Positions 1-7,082 are shown, numbered from the stretch's first letter. The stretch: 38,038 nt of DNA from Patescibacteria group bacterium AH-259-L07 (GCA_027718005.1 JALLOP010000002.1:1-38038), one strand, 5' to 3'. Program-made: numbers and translations. The notes: generated from the letters alone by a model not told the origin.

Positions 1-2
1 GC

Positions 3-737
3 GGTGCGTGCTGGAGCTGTCAGGATATTTGTAAAGAAGGGTATTTTGCTGATGTTTTAGAGTGTGAGCGTGTATGTGCTGAGCAGGGTAAGAAATGCGG
101 CGGTGATGAGTTTGGTGCGCTTGATCCAAGTGCTGCTACCGGTTTACAAGTATCGTGTTGGGCGTGCGTTGAAAAAGAGCCTGAGCCGTCTGTATGGGAT
201 ATTTTTTGGGAGATATTAGATATTGATGCAGGATGGACAAAAGTATCCACATTGCCAGCCGAGCATCGGGTGCACTTGATTGTGGCAAGTAATGGCGATC
301 CAGATATTCGTACCTTTTTGCCAATCAAGGTTGAGCTTGTTGTGGATGGAGATGTTGTGTGGCAGACCACCATTAGGGGGAGCCCTCAAGAGACATGCCG
401 TGATGCAACCGGCTGTAGTATTGATGGACCGCTTATTCAATCATCATGGCAGGGAAAGGAAGTTACGTTGAAAGCGTATAGCAAAGAGGGAAAAGTCCTT
501 GCGAGTTCACAATTTGATATAAAGGTTCCCAAAATTAAAGTTATTGAATATCAAGGAAAATATATTCCGCTCACGTCGTTACGGGTAGCAGCGCCTAATG
601 CCTGTGGAAAAGAGCATTGGCATCCAATATACGATGCAATCACCTCAACGGATAACACGATTTTATTTGATCCAAATCCTGAAGGATGCGGATTTGGTGC
701 GCTTGATACAACACCGGTGATAAGTGTCGCACCATGA
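3..737 (+). CDS. Cys-rich exported protein, 5'-truncated by window edge
   Basis: The reading frame is open from the left edge to the TGA at 735-737, so this is the C-terminal part (244 residues) of a longer host protein. The first 65 residues hold paired cysteines in CWxC context (CWSCQDIC and CWACVEK), plus further Cys spaced between them. The rest looks like a beta-rich domain with several more Cys. Such Cys pairs suggest disulfides or metal binding outside the cytoplasm. The signal peptide, if any, would lie outside the window. The next gene starts 19 bases downstream on the same strand, so the two probably form an operon. I do not recognise the family. Confidence 0.8.
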   Translation, partial: GACWSCQDICKEGYFADVLECERVCAEQGKKCGGDEFGALDPSAATGLQVSCWACVEKEPEPSVWDIFWEILDIDAGWTKVSTLPAEHRVHLIVASNGDPDIRTFLPIKVELVVDGDVVWQTTIRGSPQETCRDATGCSIDGPLIQSSWQGKEVTLKAYSKEGKVLASSQFDIKVPKIKVIEYQGKYIPLTSLRVAAPNACGKEHWHPIYDAITSTDNTILFDPNPEGCGFGALDTTPVISVAP

Positions 738-755
738 TATGCGATAATTGAGTTT

Positions 756-1832
756 ATGACACTTCCCAAGGTTAAAGTTATTATTTTTGCGTTTGTGATG
801 TTTCTTATCACTGTTTTTCTGTGGTGGCAGTTATCATTGTTTTTAACCAAAGGGTTTGCTGACCTCAGCCATTTAGCATATATTGGCATTGGCTGGTTAT
901 TATTTTTAGCATTCAGTTTAGCTTTTTTACTTTTAGTTGAACAAAGAAATATAGTATTTGTAACTTTTATCTTTGGCATAGAGTCTTTTTTTCTATTTTT
1001 TGTTGGTGTTGAAAAATTAACGCTTAGTATGTATGGCATTGCAACGCTTGTTTTTTTATTACTGGTGATTATTGCGTATGAGAGAATTTTAGGAGAAAAA
1101 CAGGAGCGCTTAACTATGGTTTTAAGAAAAATTTGGAAAAGGGGTTTGCCATTTATTGTTTTAGGTTTGTCATTAATAATTGCCGTGACCTATTTTTTTA
1201 ATCCCTTGCTAAAAATTGGTCAGCAGGAAATTGAAATACCGTCTGAGATATTTCGTATATTGTTAAAGCCCGCGAGCGGATTGATTAGCGGCATTTTGCC
1301 ATTTTACGATGAAAATATGACTATTGACGAGATCTTAACCACCGGATCTATGTTAGAGGGCGGGGGAACTTCATCGCTTTCATTGGATCAAATTTCTCCA
1401 GAATTGTTGCAAAGTATTGATATAGGGAATTTAGAAGGTCTAGATATTAATGAGCTACTGAACAACCCTGAAATTGGCACGTTAGTGCGAGAGCAACTAA
1501 GCCAGAAAACACAGAAAACGTCTTCTTCAGCATTAGATCAACAGCGAAAAGCATTAGAACAATCATTAGGAATTACCATCAAAGGAAATGAAACATTTGA
1601 TATACTGATTGCTCAAGTAGTAAATGAAAAATTAAAAGAGTTTGTTGGCCCGCGCGCAAAAGAATTATCTATTGGTATTGCCGTGGCTTTATTTTTTGTA
1701 CTTCGTTTACTAGGAAAGATTTTTTCATTCCTCATTATTATATTCGCGCGCATGATTTTATCATTTCTTTTATTGCTCAATATAGCTGAGAAAAAAGAAG
1801 TGACAAAACAAGGTGAGACCATTACGATGTAG
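756..1832 (+). CDS. Polytopic membrane protein, function unknown
   Basis: A protein of 358 residues with about six hydrophobic segments. Five lie in the first 150 residues (the first near residues 7-28, the fifth near 130-150). There is a hydrophilic stretch at about 160-295, and one long or double hydrophobic segment near 300-340. The hydrophilic part contains an Asp/Glu/Leu-rich region that reads like an exposed helical domain. It follows the Cys-rich gene by 19 bases and ends 20 bases before a strong bidirectional terminator, so it closes that operon. Membrane and Cys-rich partners suggest a cell-envelope or secretion role, but no specific family was recognised. Confidence 0.8.
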   Translation: MTLPKVKVIIFAFVMFLITVFLWWQLSLFLTKGFADLSHLAYIGIGWLLFLAFSLAFLLLVEQRNIVFVTFIFGIESFFLFFVGVEKLTLSMYGIATLVFLLLVIIAYERILGEKQERLTMVLRKIWKRGLPFIVLGLSLIIAVTYFFNPLLKIGQQEIEIPSEIFRILLKPASGLISGILPFYDENMTIDEILTTGSMLEGGGTSSLSLDQISPELLQSIDIGNLEGLDINELLNNPEIGTLVREQLSQKTQKTSSSALDQQRKALEQSLGITIKGNETFDILIAQVVNEKLKEFVGPRAKELSIGIAVALFFVLRLLGKIFSFLIIIFARMILSFLLLLNIAEKKEVTKQGETITM

Positions 1833-1852
1833 TATTGTATCAGCTAAGATCC

Positions 1853-1887
1853 AAAAAGGACTTATATTCACTCTATAAGTCCTTTTT
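1853..1887. terminator. Bidirectional intrinsic terminator
   Basis: A perfect 14-bp inverted repeat (1853-1866 with 1874-1887, loop of 7) has an A run on its left arm and a T run on its right arm. It can therefore stop transcripts from both strands. It sits between two convergent genes, the membrane protein gene and the GAPDH gene. Confidence 0.9.
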
Positions 1888-1893
1888 CTTGTT

Positions 1894-3027
1894 TTACACT
1901 TCTTGGCAGAGGTAATTATCAAGCATGCTCATTCGCTCTTTATAATTTTCAGGATTAAGAAACCACATAATTGCCGCCATAGAAGAGAGCAAAGAGTTGC
2001 CATCTTGCGGGGTGAAACAAAATCCAATCAATTCTTTACCAGTGTCAGAGCCAGAGGGTTTGCGGATATGAAGTGAGGGAGCTACCACCACCGTATTATT
2101 CAGAATCCGGCCATAGTGACCATGGTCCCGACCAAACGAGAAAACCTGATGCATATTATCCTTATAGGTTAAGGCAATCTGAGGATTTGCTTGTAATTTT
2201 TTCATGATCCAATTATCATCAAAATTGTTTTGAAATTTCAGATTAAAGTGTATACTGTGCATATACTGCGTGTTGAGCTTTATCGCAGATGAAAAAATGC
2301 TGAGGTCATATCCCATAAGTGAAAAAAGGCGATGGGCATCAGTAGCATGGTGCGTGCCAAAACGTTCATCATCATGATAGGTGGTGGTGGGGGAGGCAAT
2401 AAATTTGCCGGTACGGTCGGCTTGACTAATATCACTGGCGCGACGCATACATACAAAATCTCCTTTTTCTAACGGATTGAGTGGCTGGGTGAGACTGAGC
2501 GTATGGATCAGAACAGCAAGGTTATGGGTATTACAGCTTAACACTTGAATGTATCGATCTTTATCCGGCACTAATGTTTTATCGCTCACCCCATACACAT
2601 AGGGTGTGCCAAAACCTGTTTCACTCCCTTGCGCAATAAATCCCAAGGTATTCAGCTCGAATTTTTTATAGTAGTCTTGTTTATTCTGATGGCCAAATCC
2701 TTTGGGCGTGCAGTCGATGACAATATCTGCTTCTTCAACCGCATTTTCAGTGCCGACAATGAAAGGCTGAAAGCCCAGTTTAATAAATTCTTCAGCTGCT
2801 TTTTTGTCTCTGACACAAAGCTTTCCTCCGCGTCTGATAAGCTCTCGTACTAATGGCTGGTCGCCACGCATATCTATTTTTTTACCATCTTTTTCAAACA
2901 GCGTCGGGGGAGTGAATTTGTGAAACAAGACGTTGTCTATATCCATTTTCTCTCTCAGATCACAGATAAGACTGATCAACGGTTCACCTATTGTTCCCGT
3001 GCCAATTACCAAGGTATTCTTTTTCAT
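1894..3027 (-). CDS. Type II (archaeal-like) glyceraldehyde-3-phosphate dehydrogenase
   Basis: A 377-residue NAD(P)-dependent glyceraldehyde-3-phosphate dehydrogenase of the archaeal/type II family, a central glycolytic enzyme. The dinucleotide-binding glycine motif GTGTIGEPL is at residues 9-17. A DCTPKGFG segment near 105-112 matches the family's D(A/C)TP-G-G region. The catalytic cysteine is probably Cys165 in SCNTHN, followed by an RRASD segment typical of the family. It is somewhat longer than the usual length of about 340. The start has a good ribosome-binding site (aaggag, 6 bases before ATG), unlike most genes in this window. A consensus promoter lies upstream. Type II GAPDH is uncommon in bacteria but occurs in some candidate-phylum lineages, which informs the host guess. 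Confidence 0.85.
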   Translation of the reverse strand: MKKNTLVIGTGTIGEPLISLICDLREKMDIDNVLFHKFTPPTLFEKDGKKIDMRGDQPLVRELIRRGGKLCVRDKKAAEEFIKLGFQPFIVGTENAVEEADIVIDCTPKGFGHQNKQDYYKKFELNTLGFIAQGSETGFGTPYVYGVSDKTLVPDKDRYIQVLSCNTHNLAVLIHTLSLTQPLNPLEKGDFVCMRRASDISQADRTGKFIASPTTTYHDDERFGTHHATDAHRLFSLMGYDLSIFSSAIKLNTQYMHSIHFNLKFQNNFDDNWIMKKLQANPQIALTYKDNMHQVFSFGRDHGHYGRILNNTVVVAPSLHIRKPSGSDTGKELIGFCFTPQDGNSLLSSMAAIMWFLNPENYKERMSMLDNYLCQEV

Positions 3028-3071
3028 GATTTCTCCTTTTAAAGGAACATTGTATTATACAATACCCTTGC

Positions 3072-3100
3072 ATTGTATCGCGCTCCCATTGTTTTGTCAA
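3072..3100 (-). promoter_or_regulatory. Sigma70-type promoter of the GAPDH gene
   Basis: Read on the minus strand, TTGACA (3100-3095) is followed after 17 bases by TACAAT (3077-3072), close to full consensus. It points at the GAPDH start at 3027, leaving a short leader that contains the aaggag ribosome-binding site. Confidence 0.8.
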
Positions 3101-3118
3101 CAATAGTTTTTGCACAGG

Positions 3119-3147
3119 TTGACAGAAGGAGTAATTTTTGCTATTAT
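3119..3147 (+). promoter_or_regulatory. Sigma70-type promoter of the 113-residue protein gene
   Basis: TTGACA (3119-3124), a 17-base spacer and TATTAT (3142-3147) form a near-consensus promoter. It lies back to back with the GAPDH promoter, so the intergenic region is a divergent control region. The gene begins at GTG 3204 behind a ggagg ribosome-binding site. Confidence 0.8.
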
Positions 3148-3203
3148 AGTATTAGTTCGTTGAGAAACGAGTTGAAACCAATACATGAGATGGAGGAATA
3201 AAC

Positions 3204-3545
3204 GTGAGTAAGCAAGAAAAGATTGAGAAAATAGTGGAAATTATTAGAGAGTTTCGGTATCAGTCCTATGTTGAGCATTTGGCGGCGAATTATGCTACCA
3301 TTGACGAGAATCTACGCGAGCAGTTTATTGAGGAATACTATAAAAATGTTGAAAAAATTGAAAACGTATGGCTGGCGCGATTTTCACAGGATTTTAGTGA
3401 AATGAAGGAGCACGCACTCGATGCAATTATATCAGCTTCTTCGAGCTTCAGATTTAAGGCTCTATATCTACCGCCCATCGCAGCTTTGACATCATTGCTA
3501 ACACATACCCAGAGAGCCATTGTAAAACGTGGAAGACATAATTGA
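3204..3545 (+). CDS. Small helical protein of unknown function
   Basis: A 113-residue protein starting at GTG, chosen because a ggagg ribosome-binding site lies 8 bases upstream and a consensus promoter precedes it. The sequence is mostly amphipathic helix, with charged residues in the first 90 and a short hydrophobic, proline-containing stretch near the end (YLPPIAALTSLL). No domain was recognised. It is a single-gene unit: its stop codon is overlapped by an intrinsic terminator. Confidence 0.75.
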   Translation: MSKQEKIEKIVEIIREFRYQSYVEHLAANYATIDENLREQFIEEYYKNVEKIENVWLARFSQDFSEMKEHALDAIISASSSFRFKALYLPPIAALTSLLTHTQRAIVKRGRHN

Positions 3546-3571
3546 TGAAGTTGATAACTTCATCAATTTTT
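3542..3571 (+). terminator. Intrinsic terminator overlapping the stop codon
   Basis: A perfect 11-bp stem (3542-3552 with 3556-3566, loop GAT) is followed by five Ts. The left arm includes the TGA stop of the upstream gene. Confidence 0.9.
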
Positions 3572-3639
3572 GTTGTCTGATATGCAGAACTCTTTACTTA
3601 CGAAGCAACTTTTTTCTATGTCAAGGCAACTTTTTTCTA

Positions 3640-3670
3640 TTGCTAAAAAATATAGATCTGTTAGTATAAT
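3640..3670 (+). promoter_or_regulatory. Probable rpsI promoter
   Basis: A perfect -10 box TATAAT lies at 3665-3670. A TTGCTA at 3640-3645 could be the -35 box, although the 19-base spacer is long. The 15-base sequence gcaactttttttctat-like occurs twice just upstream (around 3604-3640) and may be a binding site or chance. The transcript would start near 3677 and carry the leader hairpin at 3696-3723. Confidence 0.55.
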
Positions 3671-3695
3671 GAGTAATGTCTATTTGTCATTCCGA

Positions 3696-3723
3696 CCCTT
3701 TATCTTTGACTAAAGGTGAAGGG
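3696..3723 (+). promoter_or_regulatory. Leader hairpin upstream of rpsI
   Basis: A 12-bp stem with two G-U pairs (3696-3707 with 3712-3723, loop GACT) lies in the 5' leader of rpsI. The flanks gtcattccg and ggaggaatc resemble short dispersed repeats found in many genomes, so it may be either a regulatory hairpin or a copy of a small repeat. The window alone cannot decide. Confidence 0.5.
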
Positions 3724-3754
3724 GAGGAATCTCATAATAAATTATTGCATATTT

Positions 3755-4411
3755 ATGCCAACTAAGAAATCAACAACGAAAAAAACAACAAAAGAGCCGG
3801 CAAAAAAGCCGGTAGCCAAGCGAGCGACCAAGAAGCCGGTAAAAGAGACTACCAAACCGGCGGCAAAGAAAACAGTAAAGAAGGTTGCAACAAAGAAATC
3901 TGTTGAAAAAGCTCCTGTTGAAAAAGCTCCTGCTAAAAAATTAGCAACCAAGCCAAGCATTCACCCTGTTAAATCCGACAAAGTCGGTGTGAAACAATTT
4001 AACAGGGTAAAAAAAGTTGAGAAGGAGGAAATCTGGGCGACGGGAAAGCGAAAATCTTCTATTGCACGCGTGCAGTTTTTTAGTTCTGGGAAAGGAGAAA
4101 TTTCTATTAATAAGAGGAGTATAAAAGATTATTTTCCTGTATTTGAGCTGCAAAAGTCGGTGACATCACCGCTTGTTTTATTAAAACAAGATAAAAAATT
4201 TACCTTTAGAATAAGGGTTCATGGCGGCGGCATACGAGGTCAGGCAGAGGCAGCACGGTTGGGCATCGCGCGTGCTTTATCAGAGCTTAACCCAGAATGG
4301 CGAAAGCCGCTTAAAAAGGCAGGCTTTTTAAAGCGCGACCCGCGAAAAAAAGAACGAAAAAAACCAGGCCTCAAACGCGCCCGCCGCGCCCCGCAGTGGG
4401 CGAAGAGGTAA
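3755..4411 (+). CDS. rpsI: 30S ribosomal protein S9 (uS9) with Lys/Ala-rich N-terminal extension
   Basis: A 218-residue protein. The C-terminal 130 residues are standard bacterial uS9: ATGKRKSSIARV near the domain start, a GGGIRGQAEA segment, and the conserved basic tail ending APQWAKR. In known ribosomes the tail reaches the P-site tRNA. The first 88 residues or so are a low-complexity Lys/Ala/Pro/Thr extension resembling histone H1-like tails, possibly RNA binding. I chose ATG 3755 over the in-frame GTG 3716 because the extra residues do not look like S9 and ATG is preferred. rplM is not adjacent, which is unusual. The last six codons form the attL core of the prophage, and the gene remains intact. 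Confidence 0.95.
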   Translation: MPTKKSTTKKTTKEPAKKPVAKRATKKPVKETTKPAAKKTVKKVATKKSVEKAPVEKAPAKKLATKPSIHPVKSDKVGVKQFNRVKKVEKEEIWATGKRKSSIARVQFFSSGKGEISINKRSIKDYFPVFELQKSVTSPLVLLKQDKKFTFRIRVHGGGIRGQAEAARLGIARALSELNPEWRKPLKKAGFLKRDPRKKERKKPGLKRARRAPQWAKR

Positions 4412-4412
4412 A
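4394..4412 (+). other. attL core of the prophage
   Basis: The 19 bases cagtgggcgaagaggtaaa recur exactly at 37841-37859 beside the integrase gene. Here they encode the last residues of uS9, QWAKR, and its TAA stop, in frame. Two further bases match to the left after one mismatch. The host gene lies to the left, so the phage begins to the right of this copy. Confidence 0.9.
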
Positions 4413-4428
4413 CTGTGTAAAACTTAAA

Positions 4429-4438
4429 AGTCCCAAAA
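4429..4438 (+). other. Candidate integrase arm site, left
   Basis: AGTCCCAAAA lies 16 bases right of the attL core. Its exact inverse complement TTTTGGGACT lies 18 bases left of the attR core (37813-37822). In the excised circle the two would flank the crossover core symmetrically, as expected for integrase binding sites. Confidence 0.5.
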
Positions 4439-4465
4439 ATTAAAAGGAACTGTGGATAACTCCAC

Positions 4466-4494
4466 AGCCCGACCATATGTTGGTCGGGCTTTTT
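4466..4494 (+). terminator. Intrinsic terminator at the phage left end
   Basis: A 10-bp GC-rich stem (4466-4475 with 4481-4490, loop TATGT) is followed by a T run. A 6-bp hairpin, ctgtgg with ccacag, lies just before it. It belongs to the phage side of attL, so the phage supplies the terminator that now ends the rpsI transcript and shields the phage from read-through. Confidence 0.85.
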
Positions 4495-4516
4495 GTTTTG
4501 GATAAATCGTTCTTAT

Positions 4517-4549
4517 GTAAGTTACAAAATTTCAATCGTAAGTTACAAA
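4517..4549 (+). repeat. Direct repeat GTAAGTTACAAA, two copies 21 bp apart
   Basis: GTAAGTTACAAA occurs at 4517-4528 and 4538-4549, two helical turns apart, directly before the first phage gene. The GTTAC core is shared with the operator at 36439-36457. A regulator binding site controlling the left operon is a reasonable reading. I could not place a convincing promoter here. Confidence 0.5.
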
Positions 4550-4551
4550 CT

Positions 4552-4722
4552 ATGGAGATTAAAACGAATACATTAAATGTGAAAGCATTTCGTGAGAGAC
4601 ACGACAAAGTAAAATTTGGCGTTGCCTTTTCTCTTTATGGAGCAAAGAGGCGGCGCCTTTTTGGTATCAAGTATTTTTATTACGGACTTAAAGGGAAAAA
4701 ATATGCGAGGAATTATCACTAA
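4552..4722 (+). CDS. Small basic protein of unknown function
   Basis: A 56-residue protein read from ATG 4552. The open frame extends upstream to 4477, but that part overlaps the terminator and the direct repeats, so the internal ATG is the sensible start. The protein is basic and aromatic (FGIKYFYYGLKGKK near the C-terminus). Its last 20 bases overlap the next gene. No family recognised. It is the first gene of the leftmost phage operon, a position often held by early regulators. Confidence 0.5.
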   Translation: MEIKTNTLNVKAFRERHDKVKFGVAFSLYGAKRRRLFGIKYFYYGLKGKKYARNYH

Positions 4723-5023
4723 AATTGATCAGTTGAAAAAGAGTTTTAACAACGATGATACTTGTTTTTATCGCCTCTACTTTAAGTTAGAGAGTGGGAG
4801 TTGGGCTAAGACTGATGCTGTGCCGGGCTTCAGAAACTTTGCGAGGTGGAAGCCGGTGATTGAAGGCGGTCCGGGCACAGCACTTAATGATTTGGTTTTG
4901 CTTGATGAGAATACGGTTGATGCTGATTGCTATCCGGAGATTATCACTGAGCCAAAACAAATCGAATTATTTGATTATGAACAAATATCAAAAACAAAAC
5001 ATACAGCTTTATCAGAGGCATAA
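4703..5023 (+). CDS. Phage protein of unknown function
   Basis: A 106-residue protein starting at ATG 4703, where it overlaps the end of the preceding gene. It contains a segment rich in Trp, Arg and Gly (SWAKTDAVPGFRNFARW at about residues 33-49) that could bind nucleic acid, followed by an acidic C-terminal half. It lies just upstream of the Zn-ribbon and recombination genes, which suggests DNA metabolism, but no family was recognised. The next gene starts 47 bases before its end in another frame. Confidence 0.6.
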   Translation: MRGIITKIDQLKKSFNNDDTCFYRLYFKLESGSWAKTDAVPGFRNFARWKPVIEGGPGTALNDLVLLDENTVDADCYPEIITEPKQIELFDYEQISKTKHTALSEA

Positions 5024-5195
5024 GGAAGATATACAAAAAGGCTGGTGGGGATGGCATGGGTTGTTTGACCGGTTTCAATGCGTGAAGTGCGGAGAAACAC
5101 TGACGGGATCAGAATTTGTTACCGGCTATATCAAGAAAGGGGGCGAGGAGGCATGTAAAAAAATTCATTGTTATAACTGTTATAAAAGTTCTTAA
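4977..5195 (+). CDS. Zn-ribbon mini-protein
   Basis: A 72-residue protein with two Cys pairs, CVKC (about residues 35-38) and CYNC (about 66-69), plus one further Cys, so a zinc ribbon is likely. Trp-rich WWGWHG precedes the first pair. The start at ATG 4977 overlaps the upstream gene. It is the first of about six tiny Cys-pair proteins in the early region of this phage. Its role is unknown. Nucleic-acid binding or regulation is typical for such proteins. Confidence 0.65.
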   Translation: MNKYQKQNIQLYQRHKEDIQKGWWGWHGLFDRFQCVKCGETLTGSEFVTGYIKKGGEEACKKIHCYNCYKSS

Positions 5196-5255
5196 AAAAG
5201 GTCGAACCAGCGCAACCTGGTTAAACTATTAAAATTGATTTTATTAATGAGATTT

Positions 5256-6143
5256 ATGGCACAAAAGAAAAAAGAAAAAAAACTAACACAGAAAGAACAG
5301 GAGGAAAAGACAGCTGTGGTGGTTCAGCCGATTCAGTCTCAGGTAGTTAAGTTTGGGCAATATGAGCCAGAAAAATTAGTAGAACGTGCAACAAAGATGG
5401 CCAATGCCCTTGCTCCCATTATTGATAAACAAAAGCTCTATATCCAGATTGGCAATAAAAAGTATGTTATGGCCGAAGGTTGGACTACAATGCTGGCGAT
5501 GTTGGGTGTATTTCCAGAGGTAGAATGGACTAAAAAAATAGAAAGAGGTGAAGAGATTGTATATGAGGCGCGCGTGATTCTTAAGACAATGAATGGCGAT
5601 ATTGTGAGTGCGGCTGAGTCTATGTGCTCATCTAAAGAGAAAAACTGGCAGGGCAGAGATGAATTTGCTATCCGTTCAATGGCTCAAACAAGAGCAACAG
5701 GCAAGGCCGCGCGTCTACCGTTCGCGTGGATAATGGCTTTGGGTGGTTATGCAGGAACCCCGGCAGAAGAGATGAATACTGATACGACAAAACCGCCATT
5801 CAAGGGAAACGAATTTAGCAGTAAGAAAAAATGGAGTAAAAAAAGCAAGCCAGTTACAGCCAAATCAGCTACAGCAATGATCAGCAAAGAACAGATAGAA
5901 ATTATCCATGAATTAGCCAAAGAAGGAGGAGCTAAAAGTTGGGCTGACGTGGTAATGTTGTCAGCTGGAATTTTAGAAAAACTTGTAACTGATATGAAAG
6001 AATTAACCTATGAGGATGCGGTTATAGTTATTAAAAGATTAACTGCAGAAGAAAAGCAAAATAAAAAACCAAGAACAAAAAAGGGAAAGATCGAAAAACT
6101 TATTGATGACGGAGAAATCGGCGATGACGAAATACCGAAATAA
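5256..6143 (+). CDS. Putative phage recombination / ssDNA-annealing protein
   Basis: A 295-residue protein read from ATG 5256; the in-frame TTG at 5235 is less likely. The N-terminus is Lys/Glu-rich. Residues of about 50-185 form a conserved-looking phage domain with the segment RSMAQTRATGKAAR and, shortly after it, GGYAGTPAEEM. A flexible Lys/Ser linker leads to a C-terminal helical domain beginning ISKEQIEIIHELAKEGG, a pattern seen at the ends of phage Erf/RecT/Rad52-like proteins. The position before the replication initiator supports a role in recombination. Assignment to a specific family is an inference; it may be an uncharacterised phage family. Confidence 0.55.
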   Translation: MAQKKKEKKLTQKEQEEKTAVVVQPIQSQVVKFGQYEPEKLVERATKMANALAPIIDKQKLYIQIGNKKYVMAEGWTTMLAMLGVFPEVEWTKKIERGEEIVYEARVILKTMNGDIVSAAESMCSSKEKNWQGRDEFAIRSMAQTRATGKAARLPFAWIMALGGYAGTPAEEMNTDTTKPPFKGNEFSSKKKWSKKSKPVTAKSATAMISKEQIEIIHELAKEGGAKSWADVVMLSAGILEKLVTDMKELTYEDAVIVIKRLTAEEKQNKKPRTKKGKIEKLIDDGEIGDDEIPK

Positions 6144-6156
6144 TTGGCCATTGATC

Positions 6157-6226
6157 CTCGCTCTAACCAGATTTATGGTGCATATCTCAATGGCGTATGC
6201 TAATAGATTGTATCGGTTGGAGCGAG
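6157..6226 (+). promoter_or_regulatory. Structured RNA element before the replication gene
   Basis: A 12-bp stem with one G-U pair (6157-6168 with 6215-6226) closes a 46-base region. Inside it gcata (6180-6184) can pair with tatgc (6196-6200). It lies between two early genes and directly before an unusually strong ribosome-binding site at 6245-6253. It may be a regulatory leader, a processing site or a protein-binding site. Confidence 0.5.
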
Positions 6227-6259
6227 AACTGAACGGCTAATAAAAAGGAGGGACAAACA

Positions 6260-6355
6260 ATGAGCTATCCTGGCGCCATTACGACCAAGATAAACCCATT
6301 ATCGTCCCTTTGTAATTATAACAAAAAAAATGAAAGATACCAATATAAAAAATGA
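6260..6355 (+). CDS. Leader peptide, possibly coupling translation of the replication gene
   Basis: A 31-codon ORF (MSYPGAITTK...) preceded 6 bases upstream by aaggaggga, the only full Shine-Dalgarno sequence found in the phage. It ends at 6355, inside the next gene, which begins at 6330 in another frame. A ribosome that loads here would terminate near that start, so translational coupling is plausible. The peptide itself shows no known motif. Confidence 0.5.
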   Translation: MSYPGAITTKINPLSSLCNYNKKNERYQYKK

Positions 6356-7082
6356 GGCCTGGAAATATGTAGTTATTACTGATAGCACAACCGATCAGCG
6401 ATTACTAAAAAAGGGAAGGATAGGTGTTTATGCTTATACTCTTTACCATTTTTACGCTACTCAATCAGCGATTCAACAGACCAATAAAGTCTGGATTACT
6501 GATAGTTTTTGTCGGAAAGGACTTCACTGGGGGCGGAACAAGTTTGAGCAAGCCAAAAAGATACTTATAAAAGAAAAAATTATTGAAGAAATACAAAGAA
6601 AAGACGAAAAGGGACATTTTACTAAAAAATATATTATCATTCATTTTCTCTATAATCCCGACCGTTTGACTCCAAACCCACAGGCGGTGAAACCCGCAAG
6701 CGGAAAAGAAACGACAAATGCTTTAGATAAAAAGACAAATGCTTTAGATAAAAAGATAAATGCTTCTAAAGAGAAAATAATAAATTACACCTTAAAAGAT
6801 AGAGAATTAACTGATTTATTATATTCTCTTGTCCAGAAAAATTATTCGTGGGTTAAACAAAAGACCGAAAAGGCATTAGAAAAAAATTGTGAAGAAATGA
6901 ACCGCCTTAACAGGATAGACGGCTGGGATTATAAGCAGATTGAATTTGTTATTAGATGGTCGCAAAAAGATGATTTTTGGCGTCAGAATATCAGGTCGGT
7001 CTCAAAACTTCGCAAACAGTTTGAAAATTTAATTATCAGAATCAAAGAAAAATCTAATAAAAATAAAATAGCGATTATATGA
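6330..7082 (+). CDS. Phage replication initiator / replisome organiser
   Basis: A 250-residue protein. Residues of about 10-115 have the look of a winged-helix DNA-binding domain common in phage initiators. A low-complexity linker (about 130-148) repeats TNALDKK. The C-terminal part carries a phage initiator signature with WSQKDDFWRQNI and then KLRKQFENL, as in DnaD- or O-like replisome organisers. It would bind the origin and recruit the host helicase loader. No phage helicase or polymerase gene is present, so replication must rely on host enzymes. The linker DNA is a tandem 21-bp repeat that could be the origin itself. The last bases overlap the next gene (ATGA junction). Confidence 0.75.
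   Translation: MKDTNIKNEAWKYVVITDSTTDQRLLKKGRIGVYAYTLYHFYATQSAIQQTNKVWITDSFCRKGLHWGRNKFEQAKKILIKEKIIEEIQRKDEKGHFTKKYIIIHFLYNPDRLTPNPQAVKPASGKETTNALDKKTNALDKKINASKEKIINYTLKDRELTDLLYSLVQKNYSWVKQKTEKALEKNCEEMNRLNRIDGWDYKQIEFVIRWSQKDDFWRQNIRSVSKLRKQFENLIIRIKEKSNKNKIAII
6714..6776 (+). repeat. Tandem 21-bp repeats inside the initiator gene
   Basis: Two exact 21-bp copies (6714-6734, 6735-6755) and a third degenerate copy (6756-6776) share the core caaatgctttagataaaaag. An AT-rich stretch follows. In lambda and relatives the origin iterons lie inside the initiator gene in the same way, so these may be initiator binding sites. Confidence 0.7.

Noticed and set aside
4477..4551. Upstream extension of the first phage gene
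   Set aside because: It overlaps the terminator and direct repeats, so the start at 4552 is preferred.
6714..6776. Tandem repeats as a possible CRISPR array
   Set aside because: The repeats are contiguous without spacers and are in-frame protein coding; no cas genes are present anywhere in the window.
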